Source: Hippasteria phrygiana
Taxonomy: Eukaryota > Echinodermata > Asteroidea > Valvatida > Goniasteridae
Direction: 5' to 3'
Assembly (NCBI GenBank): GCA_037893225.1
Contig: JAZGUH010000719.1
Coordinates: 124,001 to 188,000 of the forward strand
Length of the DNA stretch: 64,000 nt
The notes under the pieces are model-generated. The model was not told the origin of the DNA. It saw nothing but the letters and a program-made list of their open reading frames with translations, and ran no database searches. Each line of letters opens with the position of its first letter. Position 1 is the first letter of the stretch. Positions 55,419 to 64,000 of this stretch are shown here, piece after piece. The position numbers were made by a program, and so were the translations under genes.

Positions 55419-58400
55419 ATGTCTATCACAACACCCGTGTACCCTGATGAACACCACACTATGGCAGACCCAACCATGCCTGCCACTACAACTGCGTCTG
55501 TGGCTTCTCAACTGCCAAACACCTACGCAACCATTTGTCATGCACCCACTCAACCAACCGTCACTACTCTTGCTATGGATCGACCTGCTCGTCATCGTCG
55601 GATCCCGACTCACCTCTCTCAAGACCACCAAGTGACACTCCCACCCAGTCTGCTGGACTTTTCTCAGCCCCAGCGACCTATGGATACTGGCCAACCCCCC
55701 TCCATCTGCAGTAAGATCTCACACAACTCCTCAGTCAGATCATCCAAGTCGGAGATCGCAAGACGACTGGCAGACCAGGAGTCACGCAGGAAGCTTGAGG
55801 AGCTCCGGAGAAAAGCAGAGGAGGAGAGATCGCAAGTCCAGTTCCAGACTGCACAGTTCCAGTTCCAGGTCGCGCAGAGAGAGATCCAGATTGACTCGGA
55901 CTTGAGACAGGCTCAAATTCAGCTTGAAACTGAAAGACTGCAGCAAGAACTTGCAATAGTTGAACAGTTAGAACAAGGTGGTAACTTGCCAGGTCAGGAT
56001 GAGTCGGTCCCAGAGAGAACACAGGCATGGGTTGAAAGGGGGGTGAGTGATTCTGATCCCAGGTTAATTTTGCGCACTAGTACTAGTGCCTCAGTCACTC
56101 ATTATGCTGCTACGCTTGCACCTGCGCTCGCACATGCAACTGCACCTTTGCTCGCGCCGCGGTCGCAGCTTAGTATGGCCAACCCTATTCCAAGTCACGT
56201 TGCTCACGGGGCGGCAAGCGAGAATGTAGCCAGTTCTTTGCCACATTCCTTCAACCCAAATCTTCCTGCATTTTTACCTAACACCGTGTTAGTTCAGTCT
56301 TCACCCACAGTGCGTTTGTTTAACAGTTTACCAGTGCCCCAGTTCCCGTCCACCAATGGTGCGCCAGCAACAGAAGTGTGGGGTGGTCAGTGCAGAACGC
56401 AAATCAACCCTTCAAGGCAGGTACCCAGCAGGAACGACAAGAGTCCAAACTCACCGACCTGCGGAGCAGACACCTCCAGATTTGAAGAGCAGAGTGAGTC
56501 ACATTCCCCTGGTGCTGATGACCCATCAGACAGTGACGGAGGTAACAAGCTTTCATGCTGTCCTAAGGGATCTTCCAAAGTAAGGGACAGGTCCACAACT
56601 CCAACTGCCAATGCCAGAAAAAGTCCTGTGACAGCTTTCACAGGCCCGTTCGGCTATGGCTTTGGGATTTGGGACAGTCTCCCTAAGCTGGACATCCCTA
56701 AGTTTGACAGTGAGCATGATGTTAAACAGTACGTTACCTTTAAATCCTTGTGGGACAGCATCATGAATGGTCCTATGAACCACCTGCCCGAGGCTCCCAA
56801 GTTCACCTACCTACGGAGCCACCTAGGCGGTCGTCCACTGGCCATTGCAGACCGCAACCTCATCTTGGGAGATGGAGCGTACGAAGCCACTATAAAGCAA
56901 TTTGAAAACGCGTTTGGGGACCCAGGGAGAGTCATCCAAGGCCTACTCGATCAGCTTGAGTCTCGTCCAGTCCTGCCTTACAATGATTGGTCTGGACTTC
57001 GTGACTTCTCCGATGAGCTAGCCACTGCAGTAGACACAGCAGAGAAGTTTGACTTCCATGACGAACTCAAACATCATCGTTATGCCACCGAACTGGTAAA
57101 GAAACTACCAGAGAGGCTCCACTCGGAATTCCTCTCTAAGATGTGGGAACAAGGTCAAGGAATGAAGTACACAGTGCACAACCTCAGCCACTGGTTGAAG
57201 AAGAAGACTGGACCTGCAGGATTGATCCTCCTCGAAAGGGCAAACAAGTCCAAGTCCAGCCGGGAGTCCTTTCATTGGAAGGATCGCAGTCAGAAGAAGT
57301 CTACTGGGAACCAACCACATCCTTCAAGGTCTTATATGGCCCAAGCTGGTCTTCAGTCTACAACTAAATCAACGACCAAGACCAACGGGGAGACCAAATA
57401 CCAAAGTGGTAATGGCACACCTGTGATGACTCCAGAAAGAGTTACCTGTCTGTATTGCAAAGTAAAGGAATCAGGCCACTACCTGGAGACTTGTCAAAAA
57501 TTTCAGGGACTGACACGGGACCAGAAGTGCCAGTGGTTGAAGACAAACCAAAGATGCACAAAATGTGCAAAGAAGCATGAAAAAGAGTGTCCCTATCCCA
57601 AGAAGTGCAAGGAATGTTCTGGAGACCATCGCACCAGCCTCCACGAGCTGATTGAACCAGCAGTTAAGAATGCTGTGTTGTGCTCTGGAGTTGGGCCTCG
57701 TCCTAGAGTTGACTACAACCGTGATGTGTTGATTAAAGTCGTACCACTTACCGTACATGGGCCTGCAGGTACTATTGAAACTTTTGGTGTGTTGGATGAA
57801 TGTGCAGAACGGACGATGGTTCTCCAGTCAGTTGTAGACAACTTGAACATTCCAGGTCGTGACGAACAACTTTGCATCACTACAGTGATGGGCGACACCA
57901 GCTGGAAGGGAAAATGTGTCAGTTTCGAGGTGTCAGCTCGAGGAGATCAAGAGAAGTATGCCATTCAGTGTGCATTCACAGCCCCGGATGTGCAACTTGT
58001 CGACTACACTGTGTCTGCAGAACAACTACAAGACAAGTGGCCACACTTGAGAGGGCTACCGCTATTCTCTGCCCGTAGAGTCCAACCTTCTGTCCTTATT
58101 GGTGCAGATCATGTCGAATTGACGCTCTCAACGGAAGCTCGCACTGGCCCTAAGTTTAGTTCACCTGTGACGATAAACACTTTGTTTGGCTGGACTGTCC
58201 TCGGTCACCAAGGTCTGCAAATCCCAGGCAAGACGTTGGCAGGCCAGCGAGTCTTGTTCACCTCATGTGCCTCACAGCAACCAGACCAGCAGCTGCACCA
58301 AATGATGGAGCGATTTATGATGGTCGACAAGTTACCTCATGTCAATGAGAAGCAAGCAACCCGCTCAAGGAATGACAAGCTTGCCATCAACACCTTGGAG

Positions 58401-60194
58401 GAGAACACCAAAGAGGTCAAAGTTGACGGTGTGAAACGACTAGAGACTCCACTCTTATGGAAACCAAACCACAACAGACCCTCCAGTCTTCCCCAAGCAG
58501 TACTGGCCTTGGCACGCTCTAACCAAAAGAAGATTGAGCGAGACCCAGATTTGGCTGATTACTGCCGCACCTACATCCAGAAGCTCCAAGATCAGGGACA
58601 CGTGAGGCTCCTTGGACCCGTGGATGATTTGTCAGTAGATCAGCAACATGGTTGGTACATTCCATGTCACGTTGTGCACAGCAGTGGCAAGTACCGTCTT
58701 GTTTTTAATTGCTCGTTTGAGTACGGTGGCCAGAACCTCAACCGTGAACTGCTTGCGGGCCCATTTTTAGGTCCATCACTGTTGGATGTTCTCCTGCGCT
58801 TTCGCCAGGGTCGTGTGGCGGTGTCGGGTGATATTACCGCCATGTTCCATCAAGTGAGGCTTTGTCCCGAAGAGCGGCACATGTTCCGGTTTCTTTGGAA
58901 GGATGAACAACTTGACAAGTGGGTTATCATCGAGTGGATGGTGATGCCGTTTGGGGCCGCATGCAGTCCTTGCTGTGCCACATTCGCCCTTCAGAAGGCA
59001 GCAAAAGACCGGGTAGAGCAGTATCCTCAGGTGCAGGATACCATCGAGAAGGAGACGTATGTGGACAATCAGCTTGCTAGCCGAGACACCGAGCAACATG
59101 CAACCGAACTTGTCCTCAGCACACGCAAATGCCTGCAAGAGGCAGGTTTTCAGATGGTGAAATATGCAAGCAGTCACCCTACCACACTCCAGTGTCTTCC
59201 CGTGGAAGCACGCTCAACTCGTCAGGTGCAGTCATTGTCACTCGGTCTGCAAGAAGGTGATCCAGAACCGGCTCTTGGATTATGTTGGGACTGGAAGAGT
59301 GACGAGCTGTACCACCCGGCTAAGGTTCCAGAAAACAACGTGCTGACTAAGCGCAAAGCTCTTAGAGTCCTGGCTAGCCAATTTGAGCCACTGGGGGACA
59401 TTGCCCCATTTACCGCCAGAGCCAAGTTGTTGGTTCGTGACTTATGGATTGGAAAGTTAGATTTGGATGAGAGGGTGACTGACCCCGACTTGACTCAGAG
59501 ATTGGAAGAGTGGTGCACCGAGTTGGAATATATCCCACAAGTACGGTTGCCGCGGTGTTACACCCCACCACATTTTGACACAGCAACAGCAGTGAGGTCT
59601 CTGCACATTTTTTGCGATGCTTCAGAGAAGCTATACGGAGCAGTTGCCTACCTGCGTACAGTTGACCGTCAAGGGGGTGTCCATTTGAGCTTTGTAATGG
59701 CCAAATGTCGGGTTGCACCGAAACGTCTCCTGTCTATGCCACGTCTGGAGCTGATGGCAGCTCTCCTGGGTGCACAACTTTGTCAAGTTGTTACTGAAGC
59801 CCTAACGGTTGAGATTCAGTACACTTTGATGTGGAGTGACTCCACAACAGTGCTCAGCTGGATTCAGTCAGAGTCGTGCCGTTTCAAGGTATTTGTTGGG
59901 ACCCGAATAGCCGAGATACAAACCTTGACAGATGGCATTGAGTGGCGTTATGTCCGTACTGCGGACAACCCTGCTGATGATGTAACCCGTGGCCTACCAG
60001 TTAACAACCTGGGGGAAGGTTCGAGGTGGACTGAGGGCCCAAAGTGGCTTCTTGACCTGCCTGAGCAATGGCAGAAGGACAGTGCGGGTATCTTGGCCCA
60101 AACTCGTGTGAACTCCTCAGAGGTACATAATGAAATAAAGAGCGTCTTCTGTGGACTCACAGCTACCACTCCATCGGTAGATGTTGATATCTGA
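55419..60194 (+). CDS. BEL/Pao gag-pol polyprotein up to RNase H
   Basis: About 1591 residues from the first ATG (the open frame starts 33 bases earlier). In order: a low-complexity N-terminus; a coiled coil near residues 110-190 (REIQIDSDLRQAQIQ); a gag DUF1759-type domain near 425-600 (PKLDIPKFDSEHDVKQY); zinc knuckles near 677-750 (CLYCKVKESGHYLETC, CTKCAKKH, CKECSGDH); an aspartic protease near 770-880, with LDECAER where LD[SE]G is usual; RT near 1050-1290 (SGDITAMFHQV, MPFGAACSP, ETYVDNQ); the Pao A17 segment; and RNase H near 1395-1530 (IFCDAS, RLELMAALL, WSDSTTVLSW). It ends at TGA 60192-60194, in frame with the next segment. Confidence 0.9.
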   Translation: MSITTPVYPDEHHTMADPTMPATTTASVASQLPNTYATICHAPTQPTVTTLAMDRPARHRRIPTHLSQDHQVTLPPSLLDFSQPQRPMDTGQPPSICSKISHNSSVRSSKSEIARRLADQESRRKLEELRRKAEEERSQVQFQTAQFQFQVAQREIQIDSDLRQAQIQLETERLQQELAIVEQLEQGGNLPGQDESVPERTQAWVERGVSDSDPRLILRTSTSASVTHYAATLAPALAHATAPLLAPRSQLSMANPIPSHVAHGAASENVASSLPHSFNPNLPAFLPNTVLVQSSPTVRLFNSLPVPQFPSTNGAPATEVWGGQCRTQINPSRQVPSRNDKSPNSPTCGADTSRFEEQSESHSPGADDPSDSDGGNKLSCCPKGSSKVRDRSTTPTANARKSPVTAFTGPFGYGFGIWDSLPKLDIPKFDSEHDVKQYVTFKSLWDSIMNGPMNHLPEAPKFTYLRSHLGGRPLAIADRNLILGDGAYEATIKQFENAFGDPGRVIQGLLDQLESRPVLPYNDWSGLRDFSDELATAVDTAEKFDFHDELKHHRYATELVKKLPERLHSEFLSKMWEQGQGMKYTVHNLSHWLKKKTGPAGLILLERANKSKSSRESFHWKDRSQKKSTGNQPHPSRSYMAQAGLQSTTKSTTKTNGETKYQSGNGTPVMTPERVTCLYCKVKESGHYLETCQKFQGLTRDQKCQWLKTNQRCTKCAKKHEKECPYPKKCKECSGDHRTSLHELIEPAVKNAVLCSGVGPRPRVDYNRDVLIKVVPLTVHGPAGTIETFGVLDECAERTMVLQSVVDNLNIPGRDEQLCITTVMGDTSWKGKCVSFEVSARGDQEKYAIQCAFTAPDVQLVDYTVSAEQLQDKWPHLRGLPLFSARRVQPSVLIGADHVELTLSTEARTGPKFSSPVTINTLFGWTVLGHQGLQIPGKTLAGQRVLFTSCASQQPDQQLHQMMERFMMVDKLPHVNEKQATRSRNDKLAINTLEENTKEVKVDGVKRLETPLLWKPNHNRPSSLPQAVLALARSNQKKIERDPDLADYCRTYIQKLQDQGHVRLLGPVDDLSVDQQHGWYIPCHVVHSSGKYRLVFNCSFEYGGQNLNRELLAGPFLGPSLLDVLLRFRQGRVAVSGDITAMFHQVRLCPEERHMFRFLWKDEQLDKWVIIEWMVMPFGAACSPCCATFALQKAAKDRVEQYPQVQDTIEKETYVDNQLASRDTEQHATELVLSTRKCLQEAGFQMVKYASSHPTTLQCLPVEARSTRQVQSLSLGLQEGDPEPALGLCWDWKSDELYHPAKVPENNVLTKRKALRVLASQFEPLGDIAPFTARAKLLVRDLWIGKLDLDERVTDPDLTQRLEEWCTELEYIPQVRLPRCYTPPHFDTATAVRSLHIFCDASEKLYGAVAYLRTVDRQGGVHLSFVMAKCRVAPKRLLSMPRLELMAALLGAQLCQVVTEALTVEIQYTLMWSDSTTVLSWIQSESCRFKVFVGTRIAEIQTLTDGIEWRYVRTADNPADDVTRGLPVNNLGEGSRWTEGPKWLLDLPEQWQKDSAGILAQTRVNSSEVHNEIKSVFCGLTATTPSVDVDI

Positions 60195-61716
60195 ACCTTT
60201 CACAGCTGGGCAGAATTGGTGAGTGCAGTTGGTAAGCAGCGCTACCCAGATGACCTGTTGCTTGACGGCACCCTGACTCCAGAGCAAACTCGTGAGATAG
60301 AAATCCTGCTCCTACGACAGGCACAAAGTGACACCTTCAAGGAAGACGTCACTGCGCTCTCATCCAATAAGGAGATACCCAGAAGCAGTCGTCTTCTGGA
60401 ATTGTCACCTGAGCTTGATCCAGCGGACAAACTGATTAGAGTCGGAGGTCGGCTCAGGAAGGTAGCCAAGACTGACCTGATCTTGATTGAGCCCATCCAG
60501 TTGTACTTGACCCACATCATCCTGTCACCAGACTCCTGATTAAATATGCCGATGCCCATTTTAGTCACCAAGCTGGCACGGAGCAGGTGTTCGCCCATTT
60601 ACGACGTAGATTTTGGATTCTGAGGGGACGTAGTGTGGTCAAGGGAGTCCTTCGTGCCTGCACAGAATGTCGCCGTTGGCGAGCGAAGCCCAAAGTCCCA
60701 CGCATGGGCGATCTACCAAAGTGCAGGTTGCGTCTGGGCAAACCACCTTTCTACTCTACTGGAGTAGATTGTTTTGGGCCCATGCGTGTGAAGTTTGGTC
60801 GCAGGCAGGAGAAAAGGTGGGGATTGCTTTTCAAATGTATGACCACTCGTGCAGTGCATCTCGATCTTCTGGAGAGCCTTGATGCTGATCATTTTTTGAT
60901 GGCTTATAGGCGCTTTGCCTCCCTTAGAGGAGTTCCGTTTGAACTGCTCAGTGACTGTGGAACAAATTTCAAGGGGGCTGACACAGAAATCGGGCAGACT
61001 TTGAAGGCGATGGAACCAGAAGTTGTGCAGCAACTTGCCGAGTATCGAGTCAAGTTCAGATTCAATCCCCCCAACGCACCCCATTTTGGTGGAACTTGGG
61101 ACGGGAGGTTAGGTCGGCCAAAGGGGCATTAAAGGCCGTACTAGGAGACAGGACAGTAACCGATGCTGTGCTCCGCACTGTGCTTGCAGAGGTGGAAGGC
61201 ATCCTGAACTCAAAACCTCTTGGTTATGCTTCATCTGAGATTGCCGACGTGGATCCTGTGACGCCAAACATGCTTCTGATGGGTCGACGGGATCCAGCGC
61301 TACCGATGGTAGTCTATGACGAGTCTGAGCTCAGGGGCCGCAGGAGTTGGCGGCACAGCCAGGTGCTAGCCGACCAATTCTGGCGTCACTTTGTCAGGTC
61401 CTATCTTCCTACCCTTCAAACCCGCCAGAAGTGGCAAAGGGAAGAGGAGAACCTGTCAAAGGGAGATGTTGTCATGATAGCAGATCCTCAGCTACCAAGA
61501 TCTCAGTGGCCAGTGGGGACTGTTTCCCATGTCTTTCCTGGTGATGACAACCGAGTTAGGGTGGTCAACGTTCAAGTGAAGAACCGAGAGTACAAGCGTC
61601 CTGTCGCCCGGCTTGTAAAACTGGCCAAGTATGACGAAGATGATACTCCTGGTTTGACCAAGGCTTTACTCACCCAGATCCCCATTCCCTTTAGGCTCTG
61701 TGGCATTAAGAACTGA
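60195..61716 (+). pseudogene. BEL/Pao integrase region, two frameshifts
   Basis: Continues in frame after the TGA at 60192 (GKQRYPDDLLLDGTL). It shifts frame near 60525-60537 into the zinc-binding part (GTEQVFAHLRRRFWILRGR, CTECRRWRAKP). The catalytic core follows: STGVDCFGPM (first Asp) and LLSDCGTNFKGA (second Asp). It shifts again at about 61099-61102, inside the codon where the catalytic Glu belongs (GGTW-E motif). The last part (VTPNMLLMGRRDPAL, RQKWQREEENLSKGDVVMI) is the DUF5641-type C-terminus, with a stop at 61714-61716. In this copy integrase cannot be made as one normal protein. Confidence 0.85.
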
Positions 61717-61853
61717 GCCCTTGTGTCAAAGAAACAAACCTGCTGTTTATAGTTAAAACGTGTTTCCGTGTTCAGAGTTTATTTCAAAGTTTGAAGCCTT
61801 TGCATTTAGCAAAAGTAGTTTGCAAATTTCTAGTTGAAATTTGGGGGCGGCCA

Positions 61854-62162
61854 TGTTGCAGCTGCGCTACCTGCCTTGCGAGAGGGCGCTCTTCATTTTT
61901 CTGCAGTCGCAAGAGGGCGTGCTTTTCCGCCGCCTTGCATGACAAAACGTGGTGTTTGGTGAAAGTTTTCGGCCCAAATTCGCACGTAATTGACTTAATC
62001 AGGGTTCAGAATTACTCAGTGGGGCTCACTTGAAAGGGAGGGACGATCTAGGGAGGGAAAAAAACAAATACTACAAAGTACAAACAAGACTACGTTTGAA
62101 ACCATTTGAACAAATAAAGAATATTCTTCGGAGCCCCAGTCAAATTGGAATAATAGTCTACA
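61854..62162 (+). repeat. BEL/Pao 3' LTR
   Basis: 309 bp, reads the same as the 5' LTR. Preceded by a short purine tract (TTTGGGGGCGG) that could serve as second-strand primer. Confidence 0.9.
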
Positions 62163-62183
62163 CATCACAGTATACATCACATC

Positions 62184-62280
62184 ATCCTCGACTCCATGGG
62201 CGCGTGTGCGTTCCTTCACTAGATTTCTCAATCCTGTTTGCCAGTCCAGAATCACCCTGCTCAGAACCAGTGTTGTAGTC
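62184..62280. other. Junction of fragments shared with 38816 and 20995
   Basis: 62184-62216 matches 38816-38848 (CATCCTCGACTCCATGGGCG). 62228-62275 matches the end of the RecQ fragment (CAATCCTGTTTGCCAGTC ... CTGCTCAGAAC). This is a mosaic of repeat pieces. Confidence 0.6.
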
Positions 62281-62406
62281 AAGGCCACAACCTCCGAGGC
62301 CGAGGCCAAGACCGAGGCCACAACCTCCGAGGCCGAGACCGAGGCCGAGGCCACAACGTCCGAGGCCGAGGCCGAGGCCACAACGTCCGAGGCCTCGGCC
62401 GAGGCC
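62281..62406 (+). repeat. GAGGCC hexamer minisatellite
   Basis: Mixture of CACAACCTCCGAGGCC and GAGGCC/AAGACC units over ~125 bases; no spacers. Opens frames on both strands by composition. Confidence 0.85.
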
Positions 62407-62464
62407 GGTTACTAAACACGTAATAAACTAATAATCCACTCAATCAAGGTTTAAAGGCAGTGTG

Positions 62465-62935
62465 TATGATTGGTCATTGTTGCAATTTTCAGAAATGGGC
62501 GGATTTGGGGGTTAGTATTTTATAGGAAATATCGTTCCACTGACCTGTTCAAAGTTTTGCGTTGTTGGATGGCGAGAAAAAGGAGAGAAAAACGGCGCTC
62601 GTTTTCAACCGTCGGGCGGATGATAGCCTTTAGTCAACAAGACGCGCGTGGCTACCTGGACACGTGACGCGCCCCGAATGCCAGCATGTCCGGGGCGCGC
62701 CACTCGTCCGGGTAGCCACGCGCGCCTTGACTAAAGCCTACAGGGCAGTTTTCCAACGATTGAAAACAAAACAAATTTCCACTTTTCTTGACAACGACAG
62801 CACACCTGGTGCTATCATTTCACACGATGATTGAGACTACTATTAACTTACAGGCTAGTAAGATATTTCGTAATAATTCAGTAAAAACAAATTAGAGGAT
62901 TACCAATCGTGTACACTACCTTCATTGTTGGATTT
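62465..62935. repeat. Dispersed repeat R2, copy 2, split by a hairpin MITE
   Basis: Shares CAGAAATNNGNGGATTT, CACTGACCTGTTCAAA, TTCCACTTTTCTTGACAACG and GTACACTACCTTCA with copy 1 (23225-24060). Interrupted by the MITE at 62626-62738, at a different place from the insertion in copy 1. Confidence 0.6.
62626..62738. mobile_element. 113-bp hairpin MITE (GCCTTTAGTCAA ends)
   Basis: TA at 62624-62625 and 62739-62740. Arms GCCTTTAGTCAAC, then GCGCGTGGCTACC, with complements. GC-rich loop. Confidence 0.75.
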
Positions 62936-62971
62936 TTATTTTATTTTCAAGTCACGTCAATGGCAGGTTCC

Positions 62972-63220
62972 TTAAAGGATATGTTTATTGCATTTCAAGA
63001 ACATAAGGGTCTCCAGCATCTATTGGGATAGCTTTGCACGGTGTGGCCTCATAATAATCCCTCCTCTGCTAAAAATGCGCTCCACTGGGGCACTGCTGGC
63101 TGGAACATAGTCTTGGGCCCAAGACCCTTGTGTTGTTATTTCGGAGCGCCCGCGCGCCAGATTCACTAACGTTGTGTCCTCGAAATCCCGGCTTCGTACG
63201 TGCGTTCTGGCCTCACGCAT
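62972..63220 (-). pseudogene. hAT transposase C-terminal (dimerisation) remnant
   Basis: The frame reads VPASSAPVERIFSRGGIIM and then RPHRAKLSQ, followed by TAG. The same frame continues MLETLMFLKCNKHIL to a TAA at 62972-62974. This is the conserved hAT dimerisation tail. The upstream part of the transposase is degraded or absent. The internal stop shows the copy is dead. Confidence 0.75.
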
Positions 63221-63254
63221 GCGTAGTTTACAAAATGCAGCCGAATCCGCAGCC

Positions 63255-63715
63255 GGTGTTTGTCAAACGTGCACGATTTTGGATCGCCACAAGGGTCTTG
63301 GATAAGTTGGCAGGCAATTCTTAACTTTTTCTTTACTTTTCGATGATTCTCCCTCGCTTTTCCGAGGGATCCAATCAGTGACCGAGTTTGAGCCTTATCA
63401 TAAATTATTCATTACATGCAAATACATAGGACATGACGAGGCATCATGACCATTGATCTGCAGCTGCGCGCGTCACATGCGCGTGCACGCATGTCGGACA
63501 TAAACCACGAATGTGATTGGTCAGAACCAAAGATCGTATAGCGCCGCGTAGCTATAGTATCTTTGGTCAGAACACCATCAGGCGACGCTCACTCGATCGG
63601 TCTATTGCATAACTGTCCATCATTATCACAGTCCACAGTCTGGTCGCGCCCCCGAAATGCCAACTTATCCAAGACTTTACTACAGATCCAAAAATCTTAT
63701 CGCGCTGTCGGCCTA
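63255..63715. mobile_element. Possible inverted-repeat element near the right edge
   Basis: GTCTTGGATAAGTTGGCA at 63294-63311 and its complement at 63658-63675, with loose extension outward (GCACGATTTTGGATC / GATCCAAAAATC). Boundaries unclear; no coding region. Confidence 0.4.
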
Positions 63716-64000
63716 TTGCAACTACACTGTACCTGATCGCGCTGCCTGTGCATTGCAACTGCGAAAGTACAAAAGTACAACAGTAACGTCTTTGAACCAA
63801 GACTAGCTGGAACAGAGAGGACAGTCTTTGCAATTAGGGCATGCAGTTATGGGTACATAGACTAGTACTAGTAGTAGACATGTGACAGGCTTCGCGTTGC
63901 GCGAGCACGAATAACAGGTTGGTTCCTTCAACTTCACTGCCGGCCATTATGATTATCGCTTTAACGTTCACTCGTTCAGGGCCGAGTGGTGGACCAGGAA

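Larger units (their letters stand above)
55044..62162 (+). mobile_element. BEL/Pao LTR retrotransposon with identical LTRs
   Basis: A 7.1-kb element: 309-bp LTRs, a tRNA-Tyr primer site, one long gag-pol frame and a split integrase region. The domain order of protease, RT, RNase H and integrase, with DUF1759/DUF1758/peptidase A17/DUF5641-type segments, is that of BEL/Pao. No envelope-like frame. The expected 4-6 bp target duplication is not seen: CACAG precedes and CATCA follows. Confidence 0.9.

Noticed and set aside
61716..61853. Envelope gene of an endogenous retrovirus in the BEL element
   Set aside because: Only ~140 non-coding bases separate the integrase end from the 3' LTR; no env-like frame exists.

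Overview
This window comes from a gene-poor, transposon-rich nuclear genome of an animal, most likely a marine invertebrate. An echinoderm, hemichordate or amphioxus would fit best, but I cannot fix the species. The evidence is a set of metazoan mobile-element families: Tx1-like LINEs, a BEL/Pao LTR element, DD34D mariners, a hAT remnant, a THAP-bearing TTAA element and a Penelope-type remnant. tRNA-derived repeats and many hairpin MITEs are also present, and there is no operon-like gene packing. Almost every long reading frame belongs to a mobile element or runs through a tandem repeat. The only sequence I would call a host gene fragment is a possible first exon at 30758-30812 (minus strand), encoding a signal peptide.

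Layout. 1-4196: a Tx1-like LINE (LINE-A, minus strand) running off the left edge. 4330-5260: six tandem ~148-bp units. 5419-12816: a second copy of the same LINE (LINE-B). It is inserted in a (GAAA)n tract between two small hairpin modules and is itself hit by a 1.6-kb TTAA-flanked THAP element (6386-7992, carrying its own MITE) and a 180-bp MITE (12096-12275). 12.9-19.6 kb: low-density repeats, a possible solo LTR (15003-15406), a Penelope-like remnant with a hammerhead-like motif, a tRNA-headed repeat and a LINE 3' end. 19.6-21.3 kb: an inverted-repeat-bounded unit holding a RecQ-like helicase fragment and a 646-bp hairpin MITE. 22.27-23.08 kb: a deleted mariner. 23-29 kb: several palindromic MITEs and old repeats. 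29.25-29.4 kb: a 20-bp tandem repeat.

30.2-31 kb: tRNA-like repeat and the candidate signal-peptide exon with a TATA box. 31164-36328: a 5.2-kb foldback element whose arms carry 65-bp tandem arrays around a short centre. 36.5-46 kb: dispersed repeats, a pogo-like element, a CpG-rich stretch, a tRNA-like repeat and a second foldback (41707-43541). 46.3-49.3 kb: ~148-bp tandem units dense in TGACGTCA. 49996-53350: a mariner interrupted by a 2.46-kb TA-flanked element. 53.6-54.9 kb: two palindromic CpG-rich repeats. 55044-62162: a BEL/Pao element whose two 309-bp LTRs look identical, yet whose integrase region is broken. 62.2-63.7 kb: a hexamer minisatellite, a hairpin MITE and a hAT transposase tail.

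How it fits together: the region behaves as a nested stack of insertions. Order of events can be read directly at several places, for example MITE into THAP element into LINE into hairpin/(GAAA)n repeat. The most unusual signals are the large foldback with unequal arrays, the LINE landing site between hairpin modules, the recurrence of a ~148-bp period in three unrelated-looking arrays, the RecQ fragment inside an inverted-repeat frame, and a recent-looking BEL insertion with a defective integrase.
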